Of a DNA stretch of 64,000 bases, positions 41,564-52,656 are shown in pieces. The translations under genes and the position numbers were made by a program. Within the stretch, counting starts at the first letter, position 1. Every line of letters begins with the position of its first letter. The notes under the pieces were generated by a model. The model had not been told where the DNA came from and searched no databases. It worked only from the letters and a program-made list of their open reading frames with translations. Origin of the DNA: Tilletiopsis washingtonensis (lineage: Eukaryota; Basidiomycota; Exobasidiomycetes; Entylomatales). The DNA is taken from the NCBI RefSeq assembly GCF_003144115.1, contig NW_020312000.1:895946-959945 (forward strand), read 5' to 3'.

Positions 41564-43207
41564 TCAGTCAGAGTCGATCTCGATCACGTCGGGCACGGCG
41601 CGGCCGTCGAGGCGGCGCGGCTTGCTCTCGGGCTTGGCCGCCTTGGCCTCGGTCTTGGGCCTTGGTGCGCGGCCGGAGAGCGTCTGTCCGCCGCCAGAGA
41701 AGGGAATCTGCGCACGGACGTGCGTCAGCGATCGGCGGCGCCGCAACACCTGGTGCGGGCCCACTCACCGATGCAGCCTCTTCGGCCTCGGCCTTGGCCT
41801 TGAGATCCGCCGGCTCCACAAAGTCGTAGCCGAAGAAGAGCTTGCCGAACGGCAGGTTGAGTGCGGCCGGCACCTTCTTGTCGCCGATCTGCGTGTCGTT
41901 GGTGATGATGCGCGGCTTGCTGCCGGCGGCGCAGCTGCTGTCAGCAGATGCGAGACACTGCGAACCCTGCTGCGGCACTCACTCGGTGCGGCGGATCATG
42001 CTGAACTCGTCCGGCTGCTCGATTGGCTTGTCCGCCTTCTTCGTCTTTGGCTTCTTGCCGCTCAGACTCTGGCCGGCACCGCGGAAGGGGCCGGCAGAGG
42101 CCTCGCCGCCCGCGCCGCCCGCCTCGGCAGAGCGCGGCGTCGAGGTGCCCGTGCCGGGAATCGAGTCGACCTTGTCCTTGTCGATGTTCAGCTTCGACGC
42201 CATCGTCGGCGGCGGCGGCTTTGGCTTGCGCTCGGGCTCGACGTAGCCCTTGGGCGGCGCAAAGTCGACCTGCAGCGCCAGCGTCAGCTCAGCGCAGGCA
42301 GGGAAAGCAGCACAGGGCGCACCTCCAGGTCCGTGTCGATGATCTTGATGCTCTCGGCGTCTGGCTTGATCTCGAGGATGAGAATCTCAAACGTGAGGCA
42401 GTTGTAGCTGATCTCGACGATGTCGCCCTTCGTCAGGGCCGAGAAGTTGTTGAGCGCCTCCTCGAGCCTGTGCCGCGAGGAGTGAGCCGCGCGCCCGCTG
42501 TGTCACGATGGCGGCGCCACTCACACAGCCTTGGGGTCGGCGATCTCGAGGAAGTCGACAGTTTGCGGCTCGATCTTGACCTGCTTGCCCAGCGGCATCG
42601 ATTTGCCCCGGATGCGAATCGGGTCGCCCTCGCCCAGGTTGAGTTGCCGCATCATCTGGCAGCAGCCATCAGCGATTGCCGACCCAGGCCACACGCTGCT
42701 GCTGCACTCACCCATGCCGGCAGATGCACCTGTCCCTCCTCCGCAATGAACTCCAGCACACCTGCGTGCGTCACGCGGAAGTCCGTGTCCGACACGCCCG
42801 TCGACGAGAGCTCGAAGAGCCAGGGCGTCTCGATGCCGAGGCGCGTCAGGCGGTTCAGCGCCGACGACGGCATGATGACTGGTGTCGAGGTATGAGACGC
42901 GCAGCTCGGACACATCGACGTGGGCCGCGCCACTCACTCTTGCCGCCGTACGAGACATTGAGACGCTCCTTGCCCGGCAGCATGGCCATCGAGTAGGCCT
43001 TGTAGTACTCGTCGTACAGGTGCGGCGGCGCGGCGAAGCGGCCCTCGTCCTCCTCCTGCGCCATGCGGTTGAGCAGGTTCTGGAAGCCGCCGCCGCCCGC
43101 GCCGCCGAAGCCGCCGCGGAAACCGCCGCCGCCGCCGAAGCCACCAAACTGGGCGAGGGTCAGCAGCGAGCTGCGGTGTCGGCGGCGGGCCGCCTCACCA
43201 TGTCCAT
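41564..43207 (-). CDS. UFD1: UFD1, substrate-recruiting cofactor of the Cdc48/p97 segregase
   Basis: Eight exons give 414 residues: 43207-43199, 43148-42938, 42878-42712, 42655-42525, 42467-42323, 42269-41983, 41919-41769, 41707-41564. Exon 1 is only nine bases (MDM). A Gly/Phe-rich stretch precedes the double-psi barrel domain: YKAYSMAMLPGKERLNVSYG, IIMPSSALNRLTRLGIETPW, THAGVLEFIAEEGQVHLPAW, MMRQLNLGEGDPIRIRG, and EEALNNFSALTKGDIVEISY. The C-terminal half is low-complexity, with two FRGAGQSLSGKKP / FSGGGQTLSGRAP motifs that fit the p97-binding SHP box. The protein pairs with Npl4 to extract ubiquitylated substrates at the ER and in the nucleus. It shares a 399 bp divergent promoter with CCT4. 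Confidence 0.97.
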
Positions 43208-43606
43208 CGTGGCGCCGCGCTCGCGAGGTGCGGTGCTAGTCTGATCTGCGAGGCGTTGGTACCCTGGCCGAGCTGATGAGTCACGCAGGGGAGCGCCGAG
43301 TCGGTGCGAGTCGAGACGTACAAGTGGCCAAGCTGAGGAGCGAGAACGAGGAACAGAGAGAGCGAGGGGTGAGGGTGATGAGGGCGCGCGAGGCCGGGGG
43401 CCGAAGCGAGTGGAGGCAGCCGCGCCGCGCGGCCTGAGCGTGGCCTGGGGCCGCCGTGCTGACGTAAGCACGCCAGGTCGCTCGAAGCTTCAAGCCGCGC
43501 CGCGCCCAGCGACGCGCCTCGCCGCCCGTGCGCTTCTCGGCGTCCTTCCCGCCCTCAACCCGCCTGCTCTCCTGCCAGGCAATCCCCTCACCCACCCTCA
43601 CACATC
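43208..43606. promoter_or_regulatory. Divergent promoter region UFD1 / CCT4
   Basis: 399 bp between the starts of two protein-quality-control genes. The right end before the CCT4 ATG is CT/CA-rich. No heat-shock element (alternating nGAAn units) was convincing by eye. Confidence 0.5.
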
Positions 43607-45800
43607 ATGTCTGCCGCTGGCCCAGTCGTGCCCTCGGGCGGCGGCGCGCCGCGCGAGCGCCGCGCCTTCAAGACACAGGACAAGCCCGACGAGGTGCGCC
43701 GCTCCAACCTCAGCGCGGCCAAGGCCGTCTCCGACGCGATCCGCACCAGCCTGGGCCCCAAGGGCATGGACAAGATGGTGCGTGGCGGCGTGGACGTGGG
43801 CGGTGTGACGTGCGCGTGGCTCGCGCCAGGCGGTGCGGTGCGCGGTGCAGGTGGCAGCTCGTGACAGCTGCCTCGGTCAAGTGGCTCAAGAGGCAGCATG
43901 TGCCGGAAGTGCGCAGCCGGAGTGGCAGTCCTCGGCATGCTCGCTACGCTTTTGCCTCCTGCAGCCTCACGGCAGCTGTGCTGACCCCACGTTCGCACCG
44001 CCAGATCCAGACGGCCACCGGCGAGGTCGTCATCACCAACGACGGCGCCACGATCCTCAAGCACATGGCCGTCATGCACCCGGCGGCACGCATGCTCGTC
44101 GAGCTCTCGCAGGCGCAGGACGTCGAGGCCGGCGACGGCACGACCTCCGTCGTCGTCATTGCCGGCTCGCTGCTCGGCGCGGCGGAGAAGATGCTCAACA
44201 AGGGCATCCACCCGACGCTCATCGCCGAGAGCTTCCAGCGCGCGGCGACCAAGGCCGTCGAGTACCTGACGGACATTGCGACGCCGATTGAGCTGAAGGA
44301 CAAGGAGAGCCTGCTGCGTGCGGCCAGCACCAGTCTGAACTCCAAGGTGAGTCGTGCCAGTGCCGCGGCCCGGTCTGCAGTGCTGAAGCGGGCGCTCCGC
44401 AGATCGTGTCGCAGTACTCGTCCGTGCTGGCGCCCATCGCCGTGAACGCCGTGACGCGCCTCTTGAACCCTGCTGCGCCGGCCTCGCGGCCCAAGTCGCC
44501 CGAGGCCACGTCCGCGGCGCTGCTTTCGGGCGACTCGCCCGCCAGCACGGCCGAGCAGGAGACCGTCGACCTGCGCGACATCCGCCTCGTCAAGAAGGTC
44601 GGCGGCACCATCGACGACACGGAGCTCATCGAGGGCCTCGTGCTCGAGCAGAACGTCGTCACGGGCTCCGGCGGCCCGACGCGCATGGAGAAGGCGCGCA
44701 TTGCCGTGTGCCAGTTCCAGCTGAGCAGCCCGAAGCCTGACGTGAGTGCCGCGTGACGTGTGCGCTGCTGTGCCGGCGCTGAGACGCGTGTCGCTCCAGA
44801 TGGACAACCAGATCGTGGTCAACGACTACCGCCAGATGGACAAGATCCTCAAGGAGGAGCGGCAATACCTGCTGAACATGTGCAAGAAGATCAAGAAGAC
44901 GGGCTGCAACGTGCTGCTGATCCAGAAGTCGATCCTGCGCGACGCCGTCAACGAGCTGGCGCTGCACTTCCTCGCCAAGCTCAAGATCCTCGTCGTCAAG
45001 GATATTGAGCGCGAGGAGATGGACTTTGTGTGCAAGACGCTCAACGCCAAGCCCATTGCCGACATCGAGGCGTTCAGCGAGGACAAGCTGGCGACGGCCG
45101 ACCTCGTCGACGAGGTGCAGCAGAGCGGCGCCAAGGTGTGCAAGATCACCGGCATCAAGAACATGGGGCGCACCGTCTCGGTGCTCTGCACGGGCGCAAA
45201 CGCCCTCGTGCTCGGCGAGAGCGAGCGCAGTCTGCACGACGCGCTGTGTGTAGTGCGCTGCCTCGTCAAGAAGCGGTGAGTGTGGGAGGTGTGGGCAGCT
45301 GCGGCGCATGGGCTGACACGCTGCGCAGCTTCCTCATCGCTGGTGGCGGCGCGCCCGAGGTGCACGTCGCACGGCTCCTCGCCGAGCACGCGCAGACGCT
45401 CACGGGCATGGAGGCGTACTGCTTCCAGGCCTACGCCGAGGCGCTCGAGGTCATCCCGACGACACTGGCCGAGAACGCCGGTCTGAACCCAATCTCCATC
45501 GTCACGGAGCTGCGCAACCGGCATGCCCTCGGCGAGCGCACCGCCGGCATCAACGTCCGCAAGGTGAGCTGCGCTGAGGAGACTGCTCCTGCCCGCACGT
45601 GCTGACTCCTCGCTAGGGGCAAATCACGAACATCCTCGAGGAGAACGTGCTGCAGCCGCTGCTCGTCAACACGAGCGCAATCGAGCTCGCCACCGAGACG
45701 GTCTCGTTGCTGCTGCGCATCGACGGTGCGTCGCGCTGCGGAGAGCCACAGCGATGCCGCACTGACGCCTGCCCTCGCAGACTACCACCTCACGCGCTGA
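43607..45800 (+). CDS. CCT4: Chaperonin CCT/TRiC subunit delta (CCT4)
   Basis: Seven exons (43607-43777, 44005-44346, 44403-44741, 44800-45275, 45329-45563, 45617-45725, 45781-45800) sum to 563 residues, about 30 more than yeast Cct4. Group II chaperonin motifs are present: [74 protein letters not shown] and ELRNRH with GINVRKGQI. The C-terminus is IDDYHLTR. TATGEV and the LVKKVGG block identify the delta subunit. The complex folds actin, tubulin and WD40 proteins in the cytosol. Extra length comes from a Pro/Ser/Ala-rich insert between VTRLLNP and TVDLRDIR. Intron 1 is 227 nt. Confidence 0.96.
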
Positions 45801-46108
45801 GCGTGCTGGGCTGCGGGAGGACGACGAGAGATGGGTCTTCGGGGCGGGGTCACGCGCGCAGGGGAGCTGGGACGACTGCGGCACAAAAGGCACATCGCGT
45901 GGGCACAGACAGGGAGCGTGTGGCGCTGTAGACGGAGCAGATGGCTCTCGATTAAAGATGCGCTTTAGACATGAAGGTGGTGCAGCTACGCGGCGAGGGC
46001 ACAGGGCAGTCGGCATCGGCGAGCGCGGTGAGGGGAGAAAGGAAAGTGGCTGGGACAGTGAAGGGAGCAAGGGCGGCAACGATGACATGGGTCTGGATCT
46101 GCACTCGC
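45801..46108. other. Convergent 3' spacer, CCT4 / mucin-like gene
   Basis: 308 bp between converging stops, somewhat less GC-rich, including CTCGATTAAAGATGCGCTTT near 45948, a possible 3'-end region. No gene seen. Confidence 0.55.
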
Positions 46109-48120
46109 TCAGGAGTTGTTCGTGACGGAGAGCACCTTGCGCGAGTAGTCCTGGTCGTCGCGCAGGCTGCTCGTGCTGCCGGCCTCACCTGCACGCTGCA
46201 GCCCCGTCACGTCGAGGCGGTTGTCCGGCGAGCTGGCCGACGGCGGCGCGCCGCCGTGGCCGCCCGAGAGGTGGTCCTCCTCGCCCGGGCTGGCGTCGGA
46301 GAAGACGTTGGGGCCCAGCAGCTGCTCCGGGATGCCCTGGTTGCCGCTGCGCCGGCGAGCTGCTGCGCTGCCAGCTGCGGCACCGGCGCCGCCCGCCACG
46401 AGGCCGGCAGGCAGCGCGCCCGCCGCCCACGGCATGTTGTCGGCATCCAGCGGCGGCGAGTGGCCCGGCTGGCCCCACGATTGCCGCTGGCCGTACTGGT
46501 CCTGCTGCGGAGCGTAGCCGTCGTACGCCTGCTGCGCGTAGGCCTCGTGGCCCTGGCTGTACTCGTGGCCCTGGCTGAGCGCCTGGCCCGGCTGCTGCTG
46601 GCCGTAGTACGCGTCTGGCTGCTGGTCGTAGTAGTGGCCGCCCGACTGGCTCTGCTGCTCGTAGCCGCCGTTGCCGTTGTCGTAGTAGTGGCCGTACGCG
46701 GCAGCAGCGGCCGCACCTGCGCCGGCACCCGCTGCGGCACCGCCCGCACCATACGCGCCCATGCCCGCGAAGCCCGGCGCCGTGCCGCTCGAGAAGTGGC
46801 TCGGCTCGTAGCCGTTGCCGTCCGAGGCCGCGTAGCCGCCGGTGGCGTAGTGCTGCGCGTTCTGGCCGTACGCCGGGTCCTCGATCATCTCCGGGTCGTC
46901 GTCGTCGAACGGCGTGCGCGTCGTCGCGGCGGCGGCCGACGCGGCGGCCACGACGTCGGCGTCCATGCGCTGCGCCTTGCGGCGGCGGTAGAAGAGCCAG
47001 GCTATGAGCGCCACGAGGAGCAGCGCAACGACACCGACGGCCGCGAACGTGCCGCCGACGGCGCCGCTGTTGTCGAAGAAGCTGCTGCTCGAGCTGTTGG
47101 AGCCGTTGAGCGTGCCATCTTGCCGTGTGCTGGTGATGGTGCGCGCCTGCCCGCCGACGGTGGTGGTGAAGACCGTCTCGGTGCTCTGCGGCACCGTCGT
47201 CGACGGCTGCTGTGGCGCCTGCGAGGTAGTGGATGCCGCGGCCGCCGTGCTGTTGTGCGCGTGTCAGCCGCGTGTCTCAGGCGCGCGCAGACGGCACACT
47301 CACGTTGATGTCCGGCTGGTGGAGGTTGAGGTGGACGGCGCCGGCGCGGCGCTCGTCGTTGACGTGGTCGCAGGCTGCGCGAGGCGGCATCAGCGATGCC
47401 CTCGTCATGCCAGCAATGCGCCGCAAGTGACCCTCACCGCACTCGACGTCACACGCGTCGTCGAGGTGGTCGTCGAGCTCGGCGGCACGAATGTGCTTGA
47501 GCTCGAGCTCGACGACTCCTTCAGGCAAGAAGCAAGAGGCAGAGCGGAAGGGTGTCAGACGAGAGCGTCTGACAGCCACACGGAGCACAAGAGAAGGCCA
47601 TGCGGCAAGCAGCAGGCACAGAAACCGGCAGCACCTCGGACACGACCCTGGCACAGACACACACGCGGCACACTCACGGGCGCTGCACTCGTCGTCGTAG
47701 GCGGCCGCGAAGTCGTCGTGGGCGCCTGCGTCGTTGACGTGGTGGCGGGACTGCAGCGGACACGAGTGTGAGCGCACGCAGTGCCTGCGCTCCGCCGCTG
47801 CCCACTCACGCTGTGCTAGACGAGCTCGTCGTCGTCACGGCTGCTGTGGTGGAGGTAGTCGCCGCGGCCGTGGTCGACGTGGTGTCGGCGGCTGTAGTGG
47901 CAGTCGACGAGGAGGTGTCGGACGCGTCAGTGGCTGCATGGCCGGACAGCAAGGTGTGGGCATCAAGACAGCGAGGGGCACGCGAGGCGGACACGCGGAA
48001 ACGTACCAGAGAGGAAGCGCGAGGGAGACGGCGGCGGCGCAGTCGACGAGAGGGAGGGAGGAGGGGCAGAGGAGGCGTCAGACTGGCTCGTCGATGACGT
48101 GGAGGGTGGTGGCTCAGACG

Positions 48121-48151
<31 letters not shown>

Positions 48152-48511
48152 AGTGCTACTGCTCGACGTGTCACTGGGCTACGACGAACCTCCAGGGCCA
48201 CTGCCACCATCGCCGTCACCGTTGCCGCCGCCACCTTGCCCTCCATCGTCGCCGCCACCATCATTGTCGCCGCCGCCGCCTTCTCCTCCTCCGCCATTGC
48301 CTCCTCCGCCTCCACCGCCGTTGCCTCCGCCGCCTCCGCCGCCATTGCCTGGACCGGAGTTGCCGCCGGGGCCGCCAGGGCCTGGGCTGGGCTGCTCGTC
48401 GTCGTCATCGCCTCTGCCGCCGCCGCCCTGCCGCGCGGCGACGCGGTGTGCGCGCGGCGGCGCGACAGGGCTGCGAGGCGCGTGGCGCGGCGAACGAGCG
48501 GCGAGCGGCAT
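46109..48511 (-). CDS. Mucin-like single-pass membrane protein (Ser/Thr-rich ectodomain, cytoplasmic tail)
   Basis: A chain of short exons encodes a Ser/Thr/Pro-rich ectodomain: about 48007 up to ~48170, 47933-47810, 47750-47678, 47518-47438 and 47374-47302. A long last exon (47249-46109) holds TVPQSTETVFTTTVGGQAR, the membrane span FAAVGVVALLLVALIAWLF, a RRRK stop-transfer signal and a ~290-residue tail rich in Gly, Tyr, Gln and His. The layout resembles cell-surface sensors and mucins such as yeast Mid2/Msb2, but no family is recognised. The 5' end is uncertain. The ATG at 48511 opens a Gly/Asp-rich segment that reaches a stop before the Ser-rich exon, so a splice there is missing from my model. 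A good hydrophobic signal-peptide segment continues in frame upstream of that ATG. Confidence 0.65.
48122..48150. repeat. CTG/CAG trinucleotide run inside the mucin-like gene
   Basis: About ten uninterrupted GCT units on the plus strand. On the coding (minus) strand they read AGC, giving poly-Ser within the Ser/Thr-rich ectodomain. A run of this type can change length by slippage and so vary the ectodomain length. Confidence 0.85.
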
Positions 48512-51500
48512 GGCAAGCAGGACAGATGCGAGCAAGCCGAGAAGATGCGAGGCGGTGCAGAAGCGAGCAGGCGAGAGAGGGATGTGAGGGTGCAGGTTGC
48601 AGACAGCGAAATGAGACGAGCGAGCGGGCCAGGAACGCCGAGAGAGTGAGCCCGAGGCCGATCCTCTCCTGGCGCCGCTGCCGAGCCTGCCGCCGCCTGC
48701 TGCTGCACCGCCATGCCTGTCCGAGCTGCGCTCTCCTCCTCACTGATTCCGGCCTGCACGCACGCACAGAGAGGGCGCGGCAGCGAGCGCCGATCTGTGC
48801 GCCCAATGCAGCGCGAGAGTGGCCCAAGGGCGCGCGGAAGAGTGCCAGAGGGGCCGGCGCCGTCGCAGGCCGCGCGCGGCCAGTGTGCCGCGGCGCCAGC
48901 GCGCCCTTGGCGCCGTGCAGCACGCACGCGGCGCCGGTGCGGATTTCCGACGGCGCGGCGGCGCGCCAGGCCGCTGCATGCTGAGCGGCACAGCAGCGCG
49001 CCAGCACGCGCGCCGCGCTGCGCAAAAGAAACATCGCCGGTGCCGCGCCGAGGCGCCATATGACGCAGACGGCCCGATGCGCCCCTCGCCGCGGCAGCAC
49101 GGTGCGACGCTCGTCGTCGCTGCCGGGGCCGCTGCTTTGGCTCGCCAGACCGTGATGGACCATGGATGCTGGACAGCGAGACCGCTCGTCGCGAGCAGAG
49201 GCTGGCTCTGCACGTCGCCGGTCGCGCCGCAACTGCAGCGCCAGGCTCGCCATCTGCAGCGTGACGCGGCGTGCAGTTCGCACAAGTGCGGCCGCATCCG
49301 CTGCTGCCAGCCAGCAGCGAGCAGAAGAGAAGCGCACTGCACAACGTGGAGACACACTGGCGCTGATAGCGAGCGAGCGCTCGGTGCTGCATCGAGAGCG
49401 TGCAACGACGGACGAGCACGACGCACTGCCCTCGCTTGGCAACGCTGTCAAGGCGCAGGCGTGGGACTCTGTGTCCAGCACTCACGGCCGCTCCCTATAC
49501 GCCGCCGATTCGGCGCAGCCGGGCCAGGAATAGACACCCGCCCAACAGTGTGCGGCTCGAAGGCGGCGAGCAGGACAGAGAGCAGCGGCAGCAACCAACA
49601 AGTGCGGCGCAGAACAGAGCACGAGGCACGACCAGGCGTGGGCCCACGCTGTGCCACTCCACCCACCACACCCTCGCCGCACGGCACAGCAGCATCGTCC
49701 GACGGCATGCTACGCACCTGTGCTGGAGGTCGACGAGTCCATGGCGGGCGAGCGGGGGTCGGCGCGGGCCGATGCAGGTGCCGGTCGGTGCTAGGGGAGT
49801 GGCAGACGAGAGGGCGCTGCGCGGAGCGGTGACGAGGACGGTGCGGCAGAAAGAGCGAGCACACGCGGTGGGCAGAGACGGCGGCGGCGGCGAGCAGGGG
49901 TGAGTGCGGTGTGGATGTGGGAGCGCAGGGTGTTTGCGAAGGGGTCCAGCAGGAGGAGATCGGCGGGCAGCGGGCGGCGGCGGCGGCGGCGGCGAGGTGC
50001 GATGGCGAGGCACAGCGGCACAGGCAGCACGCGCGCGAGAGAGAGAGGCCAGATGCGGCCGCTGCTGCCAGGAGAAGGCCGCCCGTGTGCTGCTCTCGTG
50101 CCGCGTCGCAGCGAGCAGCGCCGCAGCAGCACAGCCTCGCGTCTCTCTGCTGCGCTGCGCCTGTCTCGCCCTCTGCCGCTTGGCGTCACCTCGCCGCGCC
50201 GTTCGCGGTCCGCCCGCGCGAGGTGCAGCACGCAGCGCGGCAGGCGGCAGCGGCGCCCGCTCGTGGTCCAGCGATCGTCGCCATGCGGCAGCATGCAGCT
50301 GCATGTGCCTGCGCAGCGCTGCAGCATCGCGCGGGCCCTTGGCGAGCGGACAGACGCAGGTGCAGAGGCACGGCGGCTGTCGCCGCGGTGGCCCGCAGAC
50401 AAAGTATAGGGGCTGCGCGCTGCCGAGCGCCGCACGCAGCAGCAGGCGCATGGGAGCGTCCTCAAGGGCTCAAGGGGTGCTCGAGAGGGATGCCCGCGCT
50501 GCCGGTGCCGGTTGCCGAGATGGCCGACTGCGGCGCCAGTGCAGGGTGCAGACGGCACAGCACGGCGGCAGCCAGAAGGCGTCGGCCGAGCACCTGGGCT
50601 GGACAAGAGGATGCCGTCGTGGCAACAGACTGTCGCCTGCCTCGTTGAGCCCCCTGAGGACGCAGCGTCTGGCACAGAGCCCTACTTGCTCACACGGGAC
50701 CGCCGATGGCTCGACCGGCTGCATGCTGGAGCTCAGCTGCGCCTGCGCTTCGTCGAAGAGGCGAAGAGACACGCGAGAAAGGGCCGAGCGCTGCGCGTCA
50801 GGTTTGCGTGGTGCGAAGCAGACATGGGAGAGAGCGTTGCGTCGCCGTAGCGTCGATGCATCTGGCCACCTCCGCTTGCTTAAGACCGTCGTCGTCGCCA
50901 CAAGATCAAGCACGCGCGAAGGTTCTCGAGCGCTTCGAGCGCCTCAAGCATCCATGGGTTCCTGAGGCCGTCCGAGTCGGAGAGGCCTCACGAGTTGGCC
51001 CTCGGCTGCGGATGCCTGCTCCGTCCTGCGAGAAGCTGTCGGCCGCCCAGCGCCGTGGCTTCCACGCACGTCACAGCCCGGGCCATCCAGGCTGCGGCAT
51101 CAGCATCTGATGCGGCGTCAGCGGCGGCGACAGCGCAGCCCCGAGCATGCTGGTATCGGCGACAGCGAGCCGTACGGCTGGCTGGGCGCAGCGCGGCGCG
51201 GACGACGGCTCCGTGCCGCGGCTGCCGCTCGCTCCTGCCCTGCGCGTCTGGCGGGCGCGCGGCCGCGGCGCAAGCGGGCCTTGGGCGCAAGGCCGCGTCG
51301 CCCGCTCACCCCGCGTTTGGCCTTGTGCCGCTGCTCCTCGTCGACGTCGGCCTGCCGCCAGCACCCAGTCTGCGCTGCTCCTCCTCGCTCGGTGCCTGGA
51401 CCTGTCATGCCTCGTCCCCAGCACCCGGCTCGTTCCGCAGCGCAGCCCGTAGCGCCTCTCGCAGGCTCGCACAGGGCGCACTGCGCTGCTTTCACGACGT

Positions 51501-52656
51501 GCGGGGAAGGCAGCGTCAGCGCATGGCGCGGCCTGGCGTCACCTCCGCCTGCTGGCCCAAGCTGTCGCGCGCGCCTGACAGTATGCAGCGGCAGGTACCG
51601 CGCGCCGGGCTGTCGCCGCCGCCGTAGCGTGTGCGAAGGCGTGCGAGGGCTGAAGAGAGCAGATGCGATGCGGCGGCGGCGAGGTGTCCCTCCGTGCCGG
51701 CTGCGCGCCACACGCGTGCGCGGCTGCACCCCGCACTCCCGGCTGCGGAGCCGCAGCGCCGGCGCGGCGGGCTGATTGCACGCGCAGCCGCCGCCGCGGG
51801 AAGAGGCAGCGTGCTCGGCACCCGGGCCGGTGGGCAGCAGCACAGCGGCACCTCACGTTCGCGCTTCTCGATGCAGCGCATGGGCGGCCGGCTCGCTGCC
51901 GTCGGAAAGGCACCCGAGAGAGGGGAGAGATGGCCGCGCCGCGGCGGGAGTGCGGTGCGGAGGGAGCGTCTCTGCGCGGCTGCCCCCCTCGGCCTCGCAG
52001 CGCGCTCCGGCCAGTCTTGCCGGCAGCCGGAGCATTTCGCCGAGGGCGCCGCCGTGTGACAGCTGCACCTGCGCCGGCGGCGAGATGACGCTACGGCGTC
52101 GCCTGCGTCGCCGAGCCGACGCTGCAGGCTGAAGCTTCGCAGGCGTTGCAGCGCCAGGCCAGGCCCAACGACGGCCTGCTCGCGCCCCATGGAGGACGAA
52201 GGGGACGGAGCAGCAGGCGGCTGCGGCAAGGGCTGCCCTCTCACAACGATCTCTCCTCTCGCTGCCCCTGCGCATCCTTGGCACGCCAGCTCCGCCGTCC
52301 TGCGCCTGCTCCTCGCACGCACACACGCCTCGCTCGCTTCCGATCGGCCCGGCAGCGCGCCGCAGCCGCTTCCCCGCATTGCTGCTCGCCTGCGCGTGCC
52401 TTCTGCTGCTCCTGCCCCTGGACGCAGTGCTGCTGCTGTCCCGTACCTGCGTCTGCCGCTGCGACGGCTCTTGCGCTTGGAGTGCTGCATCTGCGTCTGT
52501 CGACGCCTCCGCCTCGTGCCTGCTGCCCTCCGCACAGGCCGCTCCCTCCGGCGTCGCTTCGGCCGCCTGGCCCGCCGCCTTCGCGCCGCACCGCGTCGCC
52601 TCTCGCCGCTCTTGCGCTCCCTGCTTCACCCCTCCATTCTCCCTCAAGCGGCGGCG
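48512..52656. other. 4.1 kb gene-free divergent region between the mucin-like gene and the Zn2Cys6 factor
   Basis: The longest stretch without a supportable gene. Both strands carry many open frames, as expected at this GC content, but their translations are Arg/Ala/Cys/Ser-rich and show no domain, and I found no consistent chain of donor, branch and acceptor sites. The right ~450 bp (52,200-52,656) is CT-rich and looks like a leader for the transcription factor gene. The left ~200 bp could hold an unseen first exon of the mucin-like gene. No tRNA, rRNA or repeat was found. Confidence 0.45.

Noticed and set aside
49495-50965. Several overlapping open frames of 240-350 codons on both strands in the 4.1 kb gap
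   Set aside because: All have shadow-like composition (Arg, Ala, Cys, Ser), none has a motif, and they overlap on both strands without one being better.
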